Assembly: GCA_019614645.1 (NCBI GenBank)
Contig: JABWDB010000008.1
Location: 5,084,001-5,148,000, forward strand
Direction: 5' to 3'
Source of the DNA: Stratiolaelaps scimitus
Taxonomy: Eukaryota > Arthropoda > Arachnida > Mesostigmata > Laelapidae
DNA length: 64,000 bases
Shown here: positions 27,953 to 38,100 of the stretch, in pieces
Layout of the letters: every line of letters starts with the position of its first letter
Numbering within the stretch: the first letter of the stretch is position 1
Notes under the pieces: model-generated
Seen by the model: only the letters and a program-made list of their open reading frames with translations
Database searches by the model: none
What the model was told of the DNA's origin: nothing
Program-made: the position numbers and the translations under genes

Positions 27953-28871
27953 ATGACGTCAGCAACGTTGGCGCTCTCTTTGCTTAGCGTGCTCCTGATG
28001 TCGATGCTAGCTGAAGCCAAGGTACGTGTCTCAGATGTACGCCGCTTGACAGCACTACAACAATTCCAACTATTCCGAGCATCATGTGTCTATCAGTGTA
28101 TCATTAATAGCTCTTGTTGGTGTTCAATGTGTCCCCCACTACTCGTAGGTGTACAACAAATGTGAGTTCGTTCGTTTGGCCAGAAGGCATTTTCCCGCTA
28201 ACGAGATTGACGATTGGACCTGCATAGCCAAACACGAGAGCTCGTTCAACACCAAGGCCACCAACAGGTGTGTAGAATAGAATTATTTTGTAACATACTC
28301 AATTTAAACTATACAATGAACCATGTAGACCACAACAAACGTTTTAGAAGACCTTTCAGTTTCTAGACAAATCATCATAATAATAATAATAATAAGTATT
28401 TGCTGTCGCTCCTAGTCGCTCAGACTGGTTAACAAAGGCGATCGTTACAGGAATCAAAACGGCTCTACGGATTACGGAATATTCCAAATCAACAACTTTT
28501 GGTGGTGCACCCCGGGCAGATACAACGGCTGTAAGGTTAGTCCACACCTTTAGAAGGGAGTCAACCGTCTCTTTGCCCATCATTGTCTGATTGGTAGTAG
28601 GTTTTTCAGTGAGGATATTACTATTATTAAACTTGTTATTAAACTGGGGTATAACTGCCGTTCTCACTGCCAACACCGGTGAGCCGACAAGCAATACTCT
28701 GACTATTGATTTAATTTGCAGGTGGCATGCAGCCGTCTCATGGAGGACAACCTGCTGGAAGCGATCAAGTGTGCCAAGATTATCAAGAGACAGCAAGGCT
28801 TTAAGGCCTGGGTCGCCTGGAAAAATAAGTGTGCTAATGGAAAATCCAGGGGATACTCCCGCGGATGTTAA
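27953..28871 (+). CDS. C-type lysozyme (secreted), four exons
   Basis: Secreted muramidase that cleaves the N-acetylmuramic acid to N-acetylglucosamine bond of peptidoglycan, used in immunity or digestion of bacteria. Deduced exons: 27953-28021, 28149-28267, 28451-28535 and 28722-28871. All introns are GT-AG and in frame, giving 140 residues. Residues 1-22 form a signal peptide (hydrophobic core [14 protein letters not shown], cleavage after AEA). The mature protein of about 118 residues starts KVYNKCE. The catalytic Glu lies in [11 protein letters not shown] (mature residue 31) and the catalytic Asp in [12 protein letters not shown] (mature residue 48). All eight family cysteines are present, and the protein is strongly basic. 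The acceptor at 28451 was chosen over one at 28424 because it gives the conserved [13 protein letters not shown] spacing. AATAAA at 29024-29029 ends the gene. The ATG at 27953 puts the signal peptide directly at the N-terminus. Confidence 0.95.
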
Positions 28872-29023
28872 ACCTCAATCTAATTAAGGCTACATATAAC
28901 AGAGTCTAAGAGAATCGTCGTTGTTAAAGCATCTACCTTGTGCTCGTGCTATTGTTTCGCGACAACAAGCACGTCTATCTATCTAAATGTATTTATTGCC
29001 TTTTTAATATATGAAACCAAAGA

Positions 29024-29029
29024 AATAAA
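29024..29029 (+). terminator. Polyadenylation signal of the lysozyme gene
   Basis: A canonical AATAAA lies 153 bases after the lysozyme TAA, in an AT-rich 3' untranslated region and followed by a GT-rich stretch (29050-29080). Confidence 0.75.
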
Positions 29030-29045
29030 GATATATTCAGAAGAG

Positions 29046-30686
29046 TTGTAGCCGTTTGATTTGATGTCTCTTGTGTATGGACTGCTCCATGGGGGGTGAT
29101 CAGGCATTTCTACCGTGAAGCCGCTTTAACACGGGGTTAACGCGGTGCGAAAGGGCAAGGTTCCGAGCTGCAGGTGCAGAAATCAGAAGTTCAGAGTGCA
29201 AGTCTGCACGCGTATGTGGCCTGTTCGCATGGCCGCTACAAGTGGACGAATTGGCTCGCTAATGCAACTAACTTTGCGTTCAAGTCAGTTCCTGGTTGGT
29301 TCAAAAGAAATCACACACACACACGCATCCTGTACGCGCGTGCTGAGGTTTATAGCCGAGTTAGAAGAACTCAAATGAGCATCACTACAAAGGAGCTGTG
29401 GATTGAGACGCGCCAAGCAAAGCTTCATTTCGTAATATACGTTGTCTCAGAAGTTCCCATATAGGACTCTGATTCGAGATGTGTAAACAAATCGAAATAG
29501 CTACATTCGTTCCGACAACGTTTACAGGCATACGTCTCGCAGTGTGCGTCCGTTGCTGACGCCACACGTCGTTATATGCACGCTCAAAATCAAATGTACA
29601 TGTGTATGCGTGATTTCGCTGAGGGTTCCCATTAACCACCGACTTCGAATTGAACGAACCGTTATTCTCTATGCTACACTACCATGTGTAGAGCTGACCC
29701 ATTCACAACAGAAGATCACAACAGGGCCGTCCAAGTGAAACAAAGCAATATTGACAGCTCAGCAGGAGTAAACAGGCTAGACACTATATATATATATGTA
29801 TATAAAGGGTTTACTGCCACCCATTTTAGTCATCTTTTAGACCGAAACCTAGCAAATAATAAAATCTATTAATAATCTGAGACACGGTGTGCCGGCGGTG
29901 AATGTATAAACGTTCTGTATTTAGTGGTCTGGTCTGGGCAATTGTTTTTAGTAGTGTTAGTATTCGTGGTACCGTGTTATTGTACTGGAACTGGTAACCC
30001 GAGATTTTGAAGAGCCCTGTCGCGTGAGTGGATTCATCACAAATAGAAATATAATTACTCTAAATGACTTCAACGTTCCTTCATATATGATTAGTTCTTG
30101 CAATATTACGTGAATGTGTTCTGCTTTATCTACTTGAGTTATAGAATCACTCGTGTTAACTAGGTAATATATATATATATATATATTATATTTTTATATA
30201 ATTCGTCATGCATACACATGCATCAATTTCCTCGAAGGTTCTCATTTAATATGAAATCAGCTATTCAAATAAATTCAGAGCTGATTTCTAAGTCGAAAGT
30301 ACAATGTCGTTAATTACCTCCGCTTCCCTCAAACTTGCTGTGAGTAATGTTTAAGGAGATGCAACGTGTTATAATTTAAAGCGCTACTTAGTTTAAGTGT
30401 CTCTTTCTATCTGAGGTGCACCTTGACCTTTGAAGGTATTGCTGTTTACTTTGAAGACCCATTAGCTTTTGCAACAAATTACGGAACACTCTTTAAATTC
30501 ATTCTGTAAACGGTGGTGTTCTTATTTTGCTTAAACAAATTATTCCATTCAGTAGACGCACACGTGCTTTCTGGTATCTGTTATAATTTCAGCTATGTGC
30601 GTTATTGGTTCTACTTTCTTTCAGAATAATAGTAGAAGTGTATTTTGGGACAAATCTCGTCCCGCCAATAACGAGTACAGTCCACT
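29046..30686. other. No gene seen between lysozyme and gene A
   Basis: AT-rich sequence with TA and CA tracts; no supported exon or RNA. Confidence 0.5.
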
Positions 30687-32330
30687 ATGGCACGAGGTAA
30701 GAAGAATGCTGCGAAGAAAAAGGCATTTAAGGCGAGGTCCTGTCCCTCACACCGAACATCTCAGGAAGGCGCGCCTTCACGAGAAGGGGCGACCCCGAGG
30801 GAAGTCGCGACTTCGCAGAACGGAGTGACTCCCCGGGAAGACGCGACCTTACAGAAAAGTACAGGTTCAGAGATAGGAGCGATCCCACGTAAAGACGCGA
30901 CCTTACAGAAAAGCACGACGTCACAGGGAGGAGCGACCACACGGGAAGACACGACCTTACCGAAAAGTACAAGTTCAGGAGCGACCCTACGGGAAGCCGC
31001 GACCTCACAGGAAGGCGTGACCTTACAGAAAAGTACGAGTTCAGAGAAAGGAGCGACCCCACTGGAAGATGCTACCTTACAGAAAAGCACGACCTTACAG
31101 AAAAGCACGACCTCACAGAAAAGCACGACCTCGGAGAAAGATGCATCGACTGGTCCCAAAGACCCATTCCTTGTCATGCTCGATCAGCGATCTAGAGCTC
31201 TAACTCAAGATCTGGTAAAGTGCCAAGCGTTTTGTCTTGAGATTTCTCAAAATTTAAACGGATGCCGAACTGATGGCGAACGAGCGAGGGCCAAGCTGTA
31301 CCTATCTAGCCTCAACCAAAAGGCTCTCACGATTCGTCGAGCTCGTGAGCTTTTGTTTGAAAAAAAACCTCAATCAATGCTTCAAGCACAGGATTTATTT
31401 AATGAAATGGAGAAGACCATCAAGGACGTGCGTTCGGCGTATGACATCCCGAAGGTCGGGGCGGTGTCAAACGTTCCCAAGCCAGTAGCGGCAACAGCCG
31501 GCACCAGTGAAGGTGGTCCAGTAAAATTCTCATTATCAAGAGACTACGGTCTCACGTACGCGTTTCAAAAACTTAACACTAAAATTGAGAAGTTGGAGGA
31601 GGCCCTCATAGCCTTTGATGCGGACTCAACCGAGAAATTAGACCGGGTAGTTGAGTTTTTAAGAAAAACGGGCCTGGGCGTAGAATATCCGGCTGACGAC
31701 CCTGAGCACCAAGGACAAGCAGAGGCATCTCCATCGGCAGCGTCTACCACCGGTAATGAAATCACATATTTAATTATTTCGCAAAAATTTTCCGATGTGT
31801 ATACATTAATATATAAGACACTTTACAACGAATGCACCTAATTCATTTTAGCTATTGGAAATAACTGAAGACGACGTTCGGATTTCACTTTTTTTTCCAA
31901 CAGGCAAACGGGTGCAATGCAAGCGTTCTCATACAAGATGTTAATTAACACAACTCCCAGTCAAACGTTGCCTTCTAGTGTAATAGTTGAATCTCGATAT
32001 CGACCACTTTAAACCATTGAATAGTACAATCAGGTCTGGTATCGAACTAGGTAAGCGCTACTTTGTTTAACTATGACCCTGCGTGCCGGTTTGCGCTTGA
32101 GGCATGAGGTACATTTTTTTATTTATATCTGATCTTCAGTGTTCGTATTCTTGTATAATATGCACACTATATTTTATGCCGAGTCGATCTGAATAACGAA
32201 TGTAGCTTGAACCTGTGTAGCTTGTTAATTTCCCTCTTCAATTGCAGATGGAAGACTAGACGAAAGACGTGAACAGAACGGAAAGAATAATCATAAAAGA
32301 CCAACGGGGGAAGCTCGTAAAGAAAATTAA
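30687..32330 (+). CDS. Gene A: repeat-rich helical protein of unknown family
   Basis: I do not recognise this protein. Exon 1 (30687-31752) opens with ATG and a lysine-rich N-terminus (ARGKKNAAKKKAFKAR), with no signal peptide. Residues of about 20-155 are imperfect tandem repeats built from units like EGATPREDATLQKSTTSQ, with LQKST or LPKST occurring six times. Two predicted alpha-helical segments follow (about 165-250 and 285-330), with charged heptad-like spacing such as FQKLNTKIEKLEEALIAF. Exon 1 ends in phase 1 at a GTAATG donor. The preferred exon 2 is 32248-32330, after a pyrimidine-rich acceptor (TTCAATTGCAG), giving a short basic tail and about 382 residues. An alternative terminal exon at 31904-31944 also fits phase 1. 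AATAAA at 32789 may end it. The helical part resembles gene B at 33747-34309, and the intron phase is the same. Expression is unproven. Confidence 0.6.
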
Positions 32331-32860
32331 TACGATCTTCCTTCCTCCAGCGGGATCATCCCCAAATGACACCATAGGCACCTTCGAGCGTAAAAGCTAA
32401 GAGGCACAAACGGTTGAGGCCCATGACATTGGAGATAACGTAGGCCGATTAGCTGCTAGGTAGTCCGTACTATTGATGACTACTTGTTAGAGAATGACTG
32501 ATTTACTGATTCAGCATGGTTAGGTGCATACATGTAAAAACGGAGTTGCACTCTGTCCCGGATGAAAGCGAATAGTCTCGAATCACTCAACTAAGCTTCA
32601 TGGCGCACCGCAGCAGCTCTCCGTTGAATGCAGACGATCAAAACGCACGACGTGATTTGCTCAGATCAGCCGCGATGTTTGACGTTCAGCTGAAGTAACG
32701 CGTGACATTTCGGTGCGTCACGGTCATAATGACAGCGGTCAATAGAATGTAGAAATTGTATGATGTGGCCTTTTACCGTGCCTTGTCAAATAAAGTGGCC
32801 AATTTTCAAACGAAGTACAGAAAAATACCTATTGTCGATGCATATTTTTGCTACAGACTC

Positions 32861-32891
<31 letters not shown>

Positions 32892-33189
32892 CAAAGAAGA
32901 ATCGACTAAGGTACATCCTCTACATGACAAATTGTGATAATAACAATGGTGATTTAACTATGAATAAAGTATAGTATTCATTCTACGTCAGCCCATCTAT
33001 TTCATCCTCCTATTAATATACTTAGCGAACTCATTCTTAGTCTATTCCTGTATATTCAAGTAGCGATCTTGCGTCCTCATCATGGCTGTGTAATTCGCGA
33101 GCACAGTCACCCACCTACCGCACCGATTGTACAAGTCCTTCGGTAAAATCAAATTTCCTAAGAATATACAACATATTCATATGATATAC

Positions 33190-33340
33190 TTGTTTCGGCG
33201 CTTGGAGTAGCATCATCGCCAACCTGTTGCGGGGCGTGCACCGGTGGGTGCATTGGTGACTGTCGACCCTTTTTGGTAGAATCTATCTTATGCAACGTCT
33301 CTATCACCACCATCATGGTGATGCCGTAGTCATAATTTAC
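33190..33340 (-). pseudogene. Decayed family member C (single exon)
   Basis: A 151-base segment reads openly on the minus strand after a good acceptor (TTTCTCTAATAG) and ends at a GTATAT donor in phase 1, as in genes A and B. The product begins VNYDYGITMMVVIETLHKID and ends near ATPSAET. It compares with gene A, which has DYGLTYAF and ends SPSAASTT before the same-phase donor. No companion exons were found: the next AG downstream would leave an intron of only about 32 bases. It lies in the left arm of the large inverted repeat, and its counterpart in the right arm carries stops. Probably a gene fragment or a single exon of a decayed copy. Confidence 0.4.
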
Positions 33341-33676
33341 CTATTAGAGAAATGGGACCGACTGAACGACTGCTTAAGAGCTCAAGGAGGGAGGACTGTT
33401 GAGGATATCTAATCTTAACTACAAACTTAAAATGTACCCTCGACAAGTTACGATGGCTATAGGCCTTATCTATCAAGTGTACACTCTAAAGAAACTACAG
33501 TACGGTTTTGTAAACTAAGGCAAATAAGCGACAGATGAATGAAATGCCTACATTTCCATTCGCCTGTTTGGAGTATAACTCCGAAAATGTCACAATTGAC
33601 CTCCCTAGATCAATATATGAACGAGTACGTGATTTGAATAGTGTTATTTTTATTTGATTAACTTTTATCACCGGAC
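33198..33676. repeat. Left arm of large inverted duplication
   Basis: Read on the minus strand this arm matches 34765-35157 on the plus strand over several blocks. One block is GTCCGGTGATAAA near the inner end. Others cover GATAAGGCCT(A/G)TAGCCATCG, TTGCATAAGAT and CACGCCCCGCAACA towards the outer end. By eye the identity is around 80 percent, with about 90 bases extra in this arm. It carries the probable polyadenylation signal of gene B (AATAAA, minus strand, 33654-33649) and exon fragment C. Confidence 0.85.
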
Positions 33677-33746
33677 CATACAATATACAAGTATAAACAT
33701 ACATATATTTACAATGATATAGCTATATGTATATCAATCTCCCGTT

Positions 33747-34309
33747 TTAGTTTGACACAATTTCGATGAGTTCTTCCATGCGTGCCATGCATCTATCATT
33801 GAGAAGCCTCCACTTCTCTAGAACGCCGTTGAACTTGTCCACAATCGTCTCTTCTTCTTCTGGACGAGCCTCAAGCAAACGGTTCAGTAACTTAACGAGA
33901 AGGCTGATATCTGAAACAGAATTTGCAAGATCGTTAACTTGACCTATCGCAAACTGAATTCAACTATTCAGTGTGAATGCATGTAACAACAACACAAAAG
34001 GTAAAATCGAGTATACATACCGGTGTCGTCAATGTCAGCCAATCTTGATAATAGTTGGCTTTGCCTTGTAACCAAGGCTTCGATTTGTGAGAAATCGGCC
34101 CCTGGGTCCTCTGTCGAATTGCACCTTTCTAGGTTCCAGATGAGTAGGTCGACTTTCGTGCACAGTAGATTAAAGTGCACCAATGTGGCCGCCCGTTCAT
34201 TCTTTGCTAGTTTCGCCATCGTAACAGTGCAATTCAGCTCGGAATTTTTCTTCCGCCACGATACCTCTTCGGGGTAGTTGACTGAGGAGATGATCGGTGC
34301 GGTCACCAT
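33747..34309 (-). CDS. Gene B: small helical protein, paralogue of gene A
   Basis: Two exons, 34309-34021 and 33910-33747, joined in phase 1 over a 110-base GT-AG intron (GTATGT donor, TTCTGTTTCAG acceptor). The predicted protein has 150 residues, starts MVTAPIISSVNYPEEV and has no signal peptide. It is almost entirely predicted alpha-helical, ending with amphipathic segments such as DISLLVKLLNRLLEARPEEE and EKWRLLNDRCMARMEELIEI. The second helix (LLEARP, then FNGVLEKWRLLND) aligns loosely with gene A (LLFEKKP, then FNEMEKTIKDVRSAYD), and both share a preceding segment with spaced cysteines. AATAAA on the minus strand at 33654-33649 lies about 95 bases past the stop. The gene sits between the arms of a large inverted duplication. 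No known family is recognised; a role in protein-protein contact is only a guess from helicity. Confidence 0.6.
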
Positions 34310-34473
34310 CTCTGATATTTATACGATACCTCAAAGTCCTCTCTCAGACCTTTCAGAATAGACGCGCTAAACTCCTCTCTCACGGATCGCGCCGAAACCT
34401 CTCCTTCTCCCAATAACCCCAACCGGTTAATTGCTTTTGATCTATTCAATCCTCTGATGAACGGAATAACCCC

Positions 34474-34514
34474 TGACAATGTGGCTAATATGACGACATA
34501 TTAGCCATATGTCA
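34474..34514. repeat. Hairpin beside gene B
   Basis: GGCTAATATG at 34483-34492 and its exact complement at 34497-34506 are separated by four bases. Short outer arms (TGACA and TGTCA) extend the stem. Further direct copies of CATATGTCAGAG follow. Confidence 0.7.
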
Positions 34515-34764
34515 GAGGCCATATGTCAGAGTATATGACAGAAGCTAGCATACGTTAGGGGCAAAGCCCAGATTAGGTACCGCCTCTCATATATTGAATA
34601 GAAAGGCCCTCACCCAAAATTCAACGACGTCATAGCGAGGTAGCGCGTCCTCTAGTATAGGTACATTGGAGAGCTCCTTCACCACGAATTAGAATTACAC
34701 TATGACGCCAGTTGATTTATGTATATATATATATATACGTATACTTACATTTGTTAATTTCACA

Positions 34765-35157
34765 GTCCGGTGATAAATGTTAGTACAATAAAAAAGAAAA
34801 CACGATTCGAATCAAGTACTCGTTCATTTATTGATCGAGGGAGGCCGATTGTGACCATTTTTTGGGTTGCACTCCAGACAAGCGAAAGGAAGTGTAGACA
34901 TTTCATTCATCCGTCATTTATTAGGAATTGGTTTTACTTTATAAAATCGTATTGTTGTTTCTTCAGAGATTACACTTTATTGATAAGGCCTGTAGCCATC
35001 GTAACTTGTCGTGGGCACCTTTTGAGTCTGTAGACATCGCCGCGTTGGAGGTCACAATCGTTGCATAAGATCGATTCCACCTGAAGGATCGACAGTCATC
35101 AATGCACTCCTCGGTACACGCCCCGCAACAAGTTGGCGGTGATGCTACTTAAAGCGC
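34765..35157. repeat. Right arm of large inverted duplication
   Basis: Matches the left arm (33198-33676) in inverted orientation. The copy of exon C in this arm is broken: the aligned frame has a TGA after the segment matching IDST and a TAA after GGDAT, and upstream sequence is missing. So this arm carries a pseudogene copy. Confidence 0.85.
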
Positions 35158-38100
35158 TACAGGTTTTTGTTGGTCTGACTATCAATACCCACATTTGTAA
35201 GTAGGGGCAATCTATATATATATATATATAAGATCAAACCAGTAATGTTAGTAAGTGCACTGTTTAAATATATCCCTATTATCGTTTATATAGAGAGTAT
35301 TCTGTGTCAAAATCATTCACCCCATTCGTTTCTATTCAGTATTCAATTAATAAAGTACATACCATTTTTTTTTTACAAAGTACAAACATATTTACATAGG
35401 TCCACACGTTCTTCGGAATCAGTTGTCGAAAGATGGCTTGTGGTTCTTTGCTACTGATGAGATAGCGATCACGAAAATTGGAGTAAGCGATGTTTGTCAC
35501 AATTTGTTAATCAGGACAGATCGTGACTCAAGTGAGTAAAGGCCGACAAAGTGGGTTTATGCCCCTATGAAGGAGCGAAGTTTTATGAAGGCCCCTACTC
35601 CGGAGCAGGACGCATAGTCGTGAACGCATACTATTCTAGTTTCCCTCTCTACCGTGCATGGCTACGCTCCATTAGTCAGCGATTTGCAGACAGCGAAAGT
35701 TTCTTCGACAATCTGTCTAGTTTTGGCCAAGAAGTTGCGCGCTGAAAATAAATTGATTGTAGCAGGAGCCAGAGGAAAGTTGCATAAGATTGTAAGTCTC
35801 GTTCGAATCTAATCGTATAGTAATGCCGCATTACAGCTGATATGTGAAAAGTAAAAGATGCTTTACCGCGTTTCCTTATTGAATCATGCATCGACGAAAC
35901 TATAACCCCTACAGTGGAACCTAAGGCATGTCCCTATCTTTCAAGGCAGTGGATCTGACCGGTCCCTTCCACCATACTATCATATTCTAATACTTTATTG
36001 CATCGAGATAGAGGCTGAGACAGATGATGCAAGTTACTAGTAGAGGATTACCAGTCGCTCGTACAAATTGTTTGTACATCTCCTTCAGTAAGCCGCTCGT
36101 GATTAGGCCGGTTCCCTTTAAGTGGTGTCTCGAATCCTTACTCGACTTATTTCTTTTTGTAAGGGCTGAAACCTTTTAGAGTCAATACCCTCGCTATAGG
36201 CTTATAGTATTATTGTTATTTGTGACCAATTCTGTTGGAATTGCGACAGCAGCCTTAGTGTAGATCGTGCTCAATGCAATAAGCGAAACCAGAAGCAATT
36301 CTGAGCCATCTCATTCGAATCGTTTATAAAGACGCAAATAAGTTTAACAAAAGTCGAGATAATAGACAATTTGAAGCCGTGGAAATAATTTTAGGAAACA
36401 AATAGAAGATTTCGTTGTAAAGCATAAAATAAGCCCGGAGATGGGCTGATTTTAGAGAATACAACCTGGCAGCATCAACGATGACCCTGCCTCGCCAGAC
36501 TCGTTCTTGAAACTAAGTTTACTGGTCCACCGTACGGCATAGCTCTATACGCTTTAATTAGCTCGTGTGTGCGTCTGCACCAACCGCTTTCGCTGTCCTG
36601 TGCCGCAGTCCAACAAACAAAGAGCGACAAGGTAGGAATATGGAGACCTTCTTTGTATTGTGTCGTGGCCAAGCGAGAGACCCCATAATGTCCTAATTAA
36701 GTCATCAGACAACGTTAGTACAGTAGGACTTCGAGTGTTGCACCATCCGTTCGTACAGTCTCTTTCGTTCGGCTGCAGCATTGCCGGCATCGCCTTGAAC
36801 GACCAGCCGTGCACCGGCCCTCCCGATTTACCTATACTTGCTGTTCATCATCAGCGCGAAGCGCGCCAACGCGAGGTGTGGCCCGGGTGATTTGGCAAAA
36901 TCATTTCCTCCGTTCATCCCGTATCGGCCCAACCAGATCCAAGCGCTAACCCCGATGGGGAAGTACGCTGTTCGTATTGGACTGCTGCCCATAACGAGAA
37001 AGCCAGCCAGATTCCTACTACGGAACAAGCCAAATTCAGGCTAGTCCCTTGGGCTTCTGGTCCCATTCTTCGTCTTTCTACCGTTCGTGATTTCCCTCTT
37101 TTCTCTGCAGAGGTTGGGAGCGTGTGCGTGTGTGTGTGCCCATCGACTAACTGCCTCTACAAGGCAGCTTCTTTGCCAACCTCCTGTTCGCAGCAGTGTC
37201 ATTGCTTCGACAGTTCCATATGGATGGGTGAGTCAGCCGATGGCGCTCGTGATTATCATTCGTTCACGGTCGTACATGCTCATCCCAGTGCGTAACAGTG
37301 CATTATGGACGAGAAGAGGGGCATACGCTCCCCTTGGTCCTCCAATGTTTCCCCAAGAAGCCAGCCTGGTCTCACTGTGCCGACCACTACACTACGGCAG
37401 CACGCTTCTCGGAGACCTCCTACTCATTTCCTGCCACATGCAGCGATGGTCGATCGGCCACGAACGCTTCCGAGCCGCAGGACCTCATCGAGTTTCTTCT
37501 CGTGGGCGGCTCTGGCTTTCCGTTGTGAATATTCGTTGGCGGCAGTAGCTGGAGTATATTGATCGTAGTTGTAGTAGTTGGGGTCTATCGTAACTGCGTA
37601 TGCGCAGCCGCCGCCGCCGCCGGCTCCTCTTTGCCACCTCGTGGAGTCACCCGACAACCATCGAAAGACCGCACGCGAACTCCCGAGAACCCAGCAGAAA
37701 CTGCCTAGGAATCAAATTAATCAGCAAACGATCGGCTGCGCGGCTAGTTGTGCCAGTTCCACGCGCGAGAAAGCGATGGCTGTAGAGGTAATTATGAGGG
37801 TTAGTACCTTTTCTCAGCCTAGGATGCTGTGTCGCCTGTGGCAGCGGCAGCGTAGGCGGCAACGACGAACAAAACATAGAAAAACGTAACACGTTGGCGG
37901 CAGTATATTATAGTACTTTTTATGCAGTTGTAGTTGTCTCCAAAGCGCCTTCTGTCTCTCCGTTCGTTGTCACACCGGGACAGGCAGTAATGGTTGACTG
38001 ATCATCCCAAGGTTTCATCGTCATTCAGAGAAATGCTATCAAAACTATCAGTATCATTGTGACGACCATCGTATTAAGTTAGTATCTGTGCATTTTTGTG

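Noticed and set aside
28424..28450. Earlier acceptor for lysozyme exon 3
   Set aside because: It would insert nine residues before the conserved NGSTDYG segment. The acceptor at 28451 restores normal family spacing in the same phase.
30727..31177. Minus-strand frames of 111 and 138 codons
   Set aside because: They are repeat-derived shadows of the LQKST repeats of gene A.
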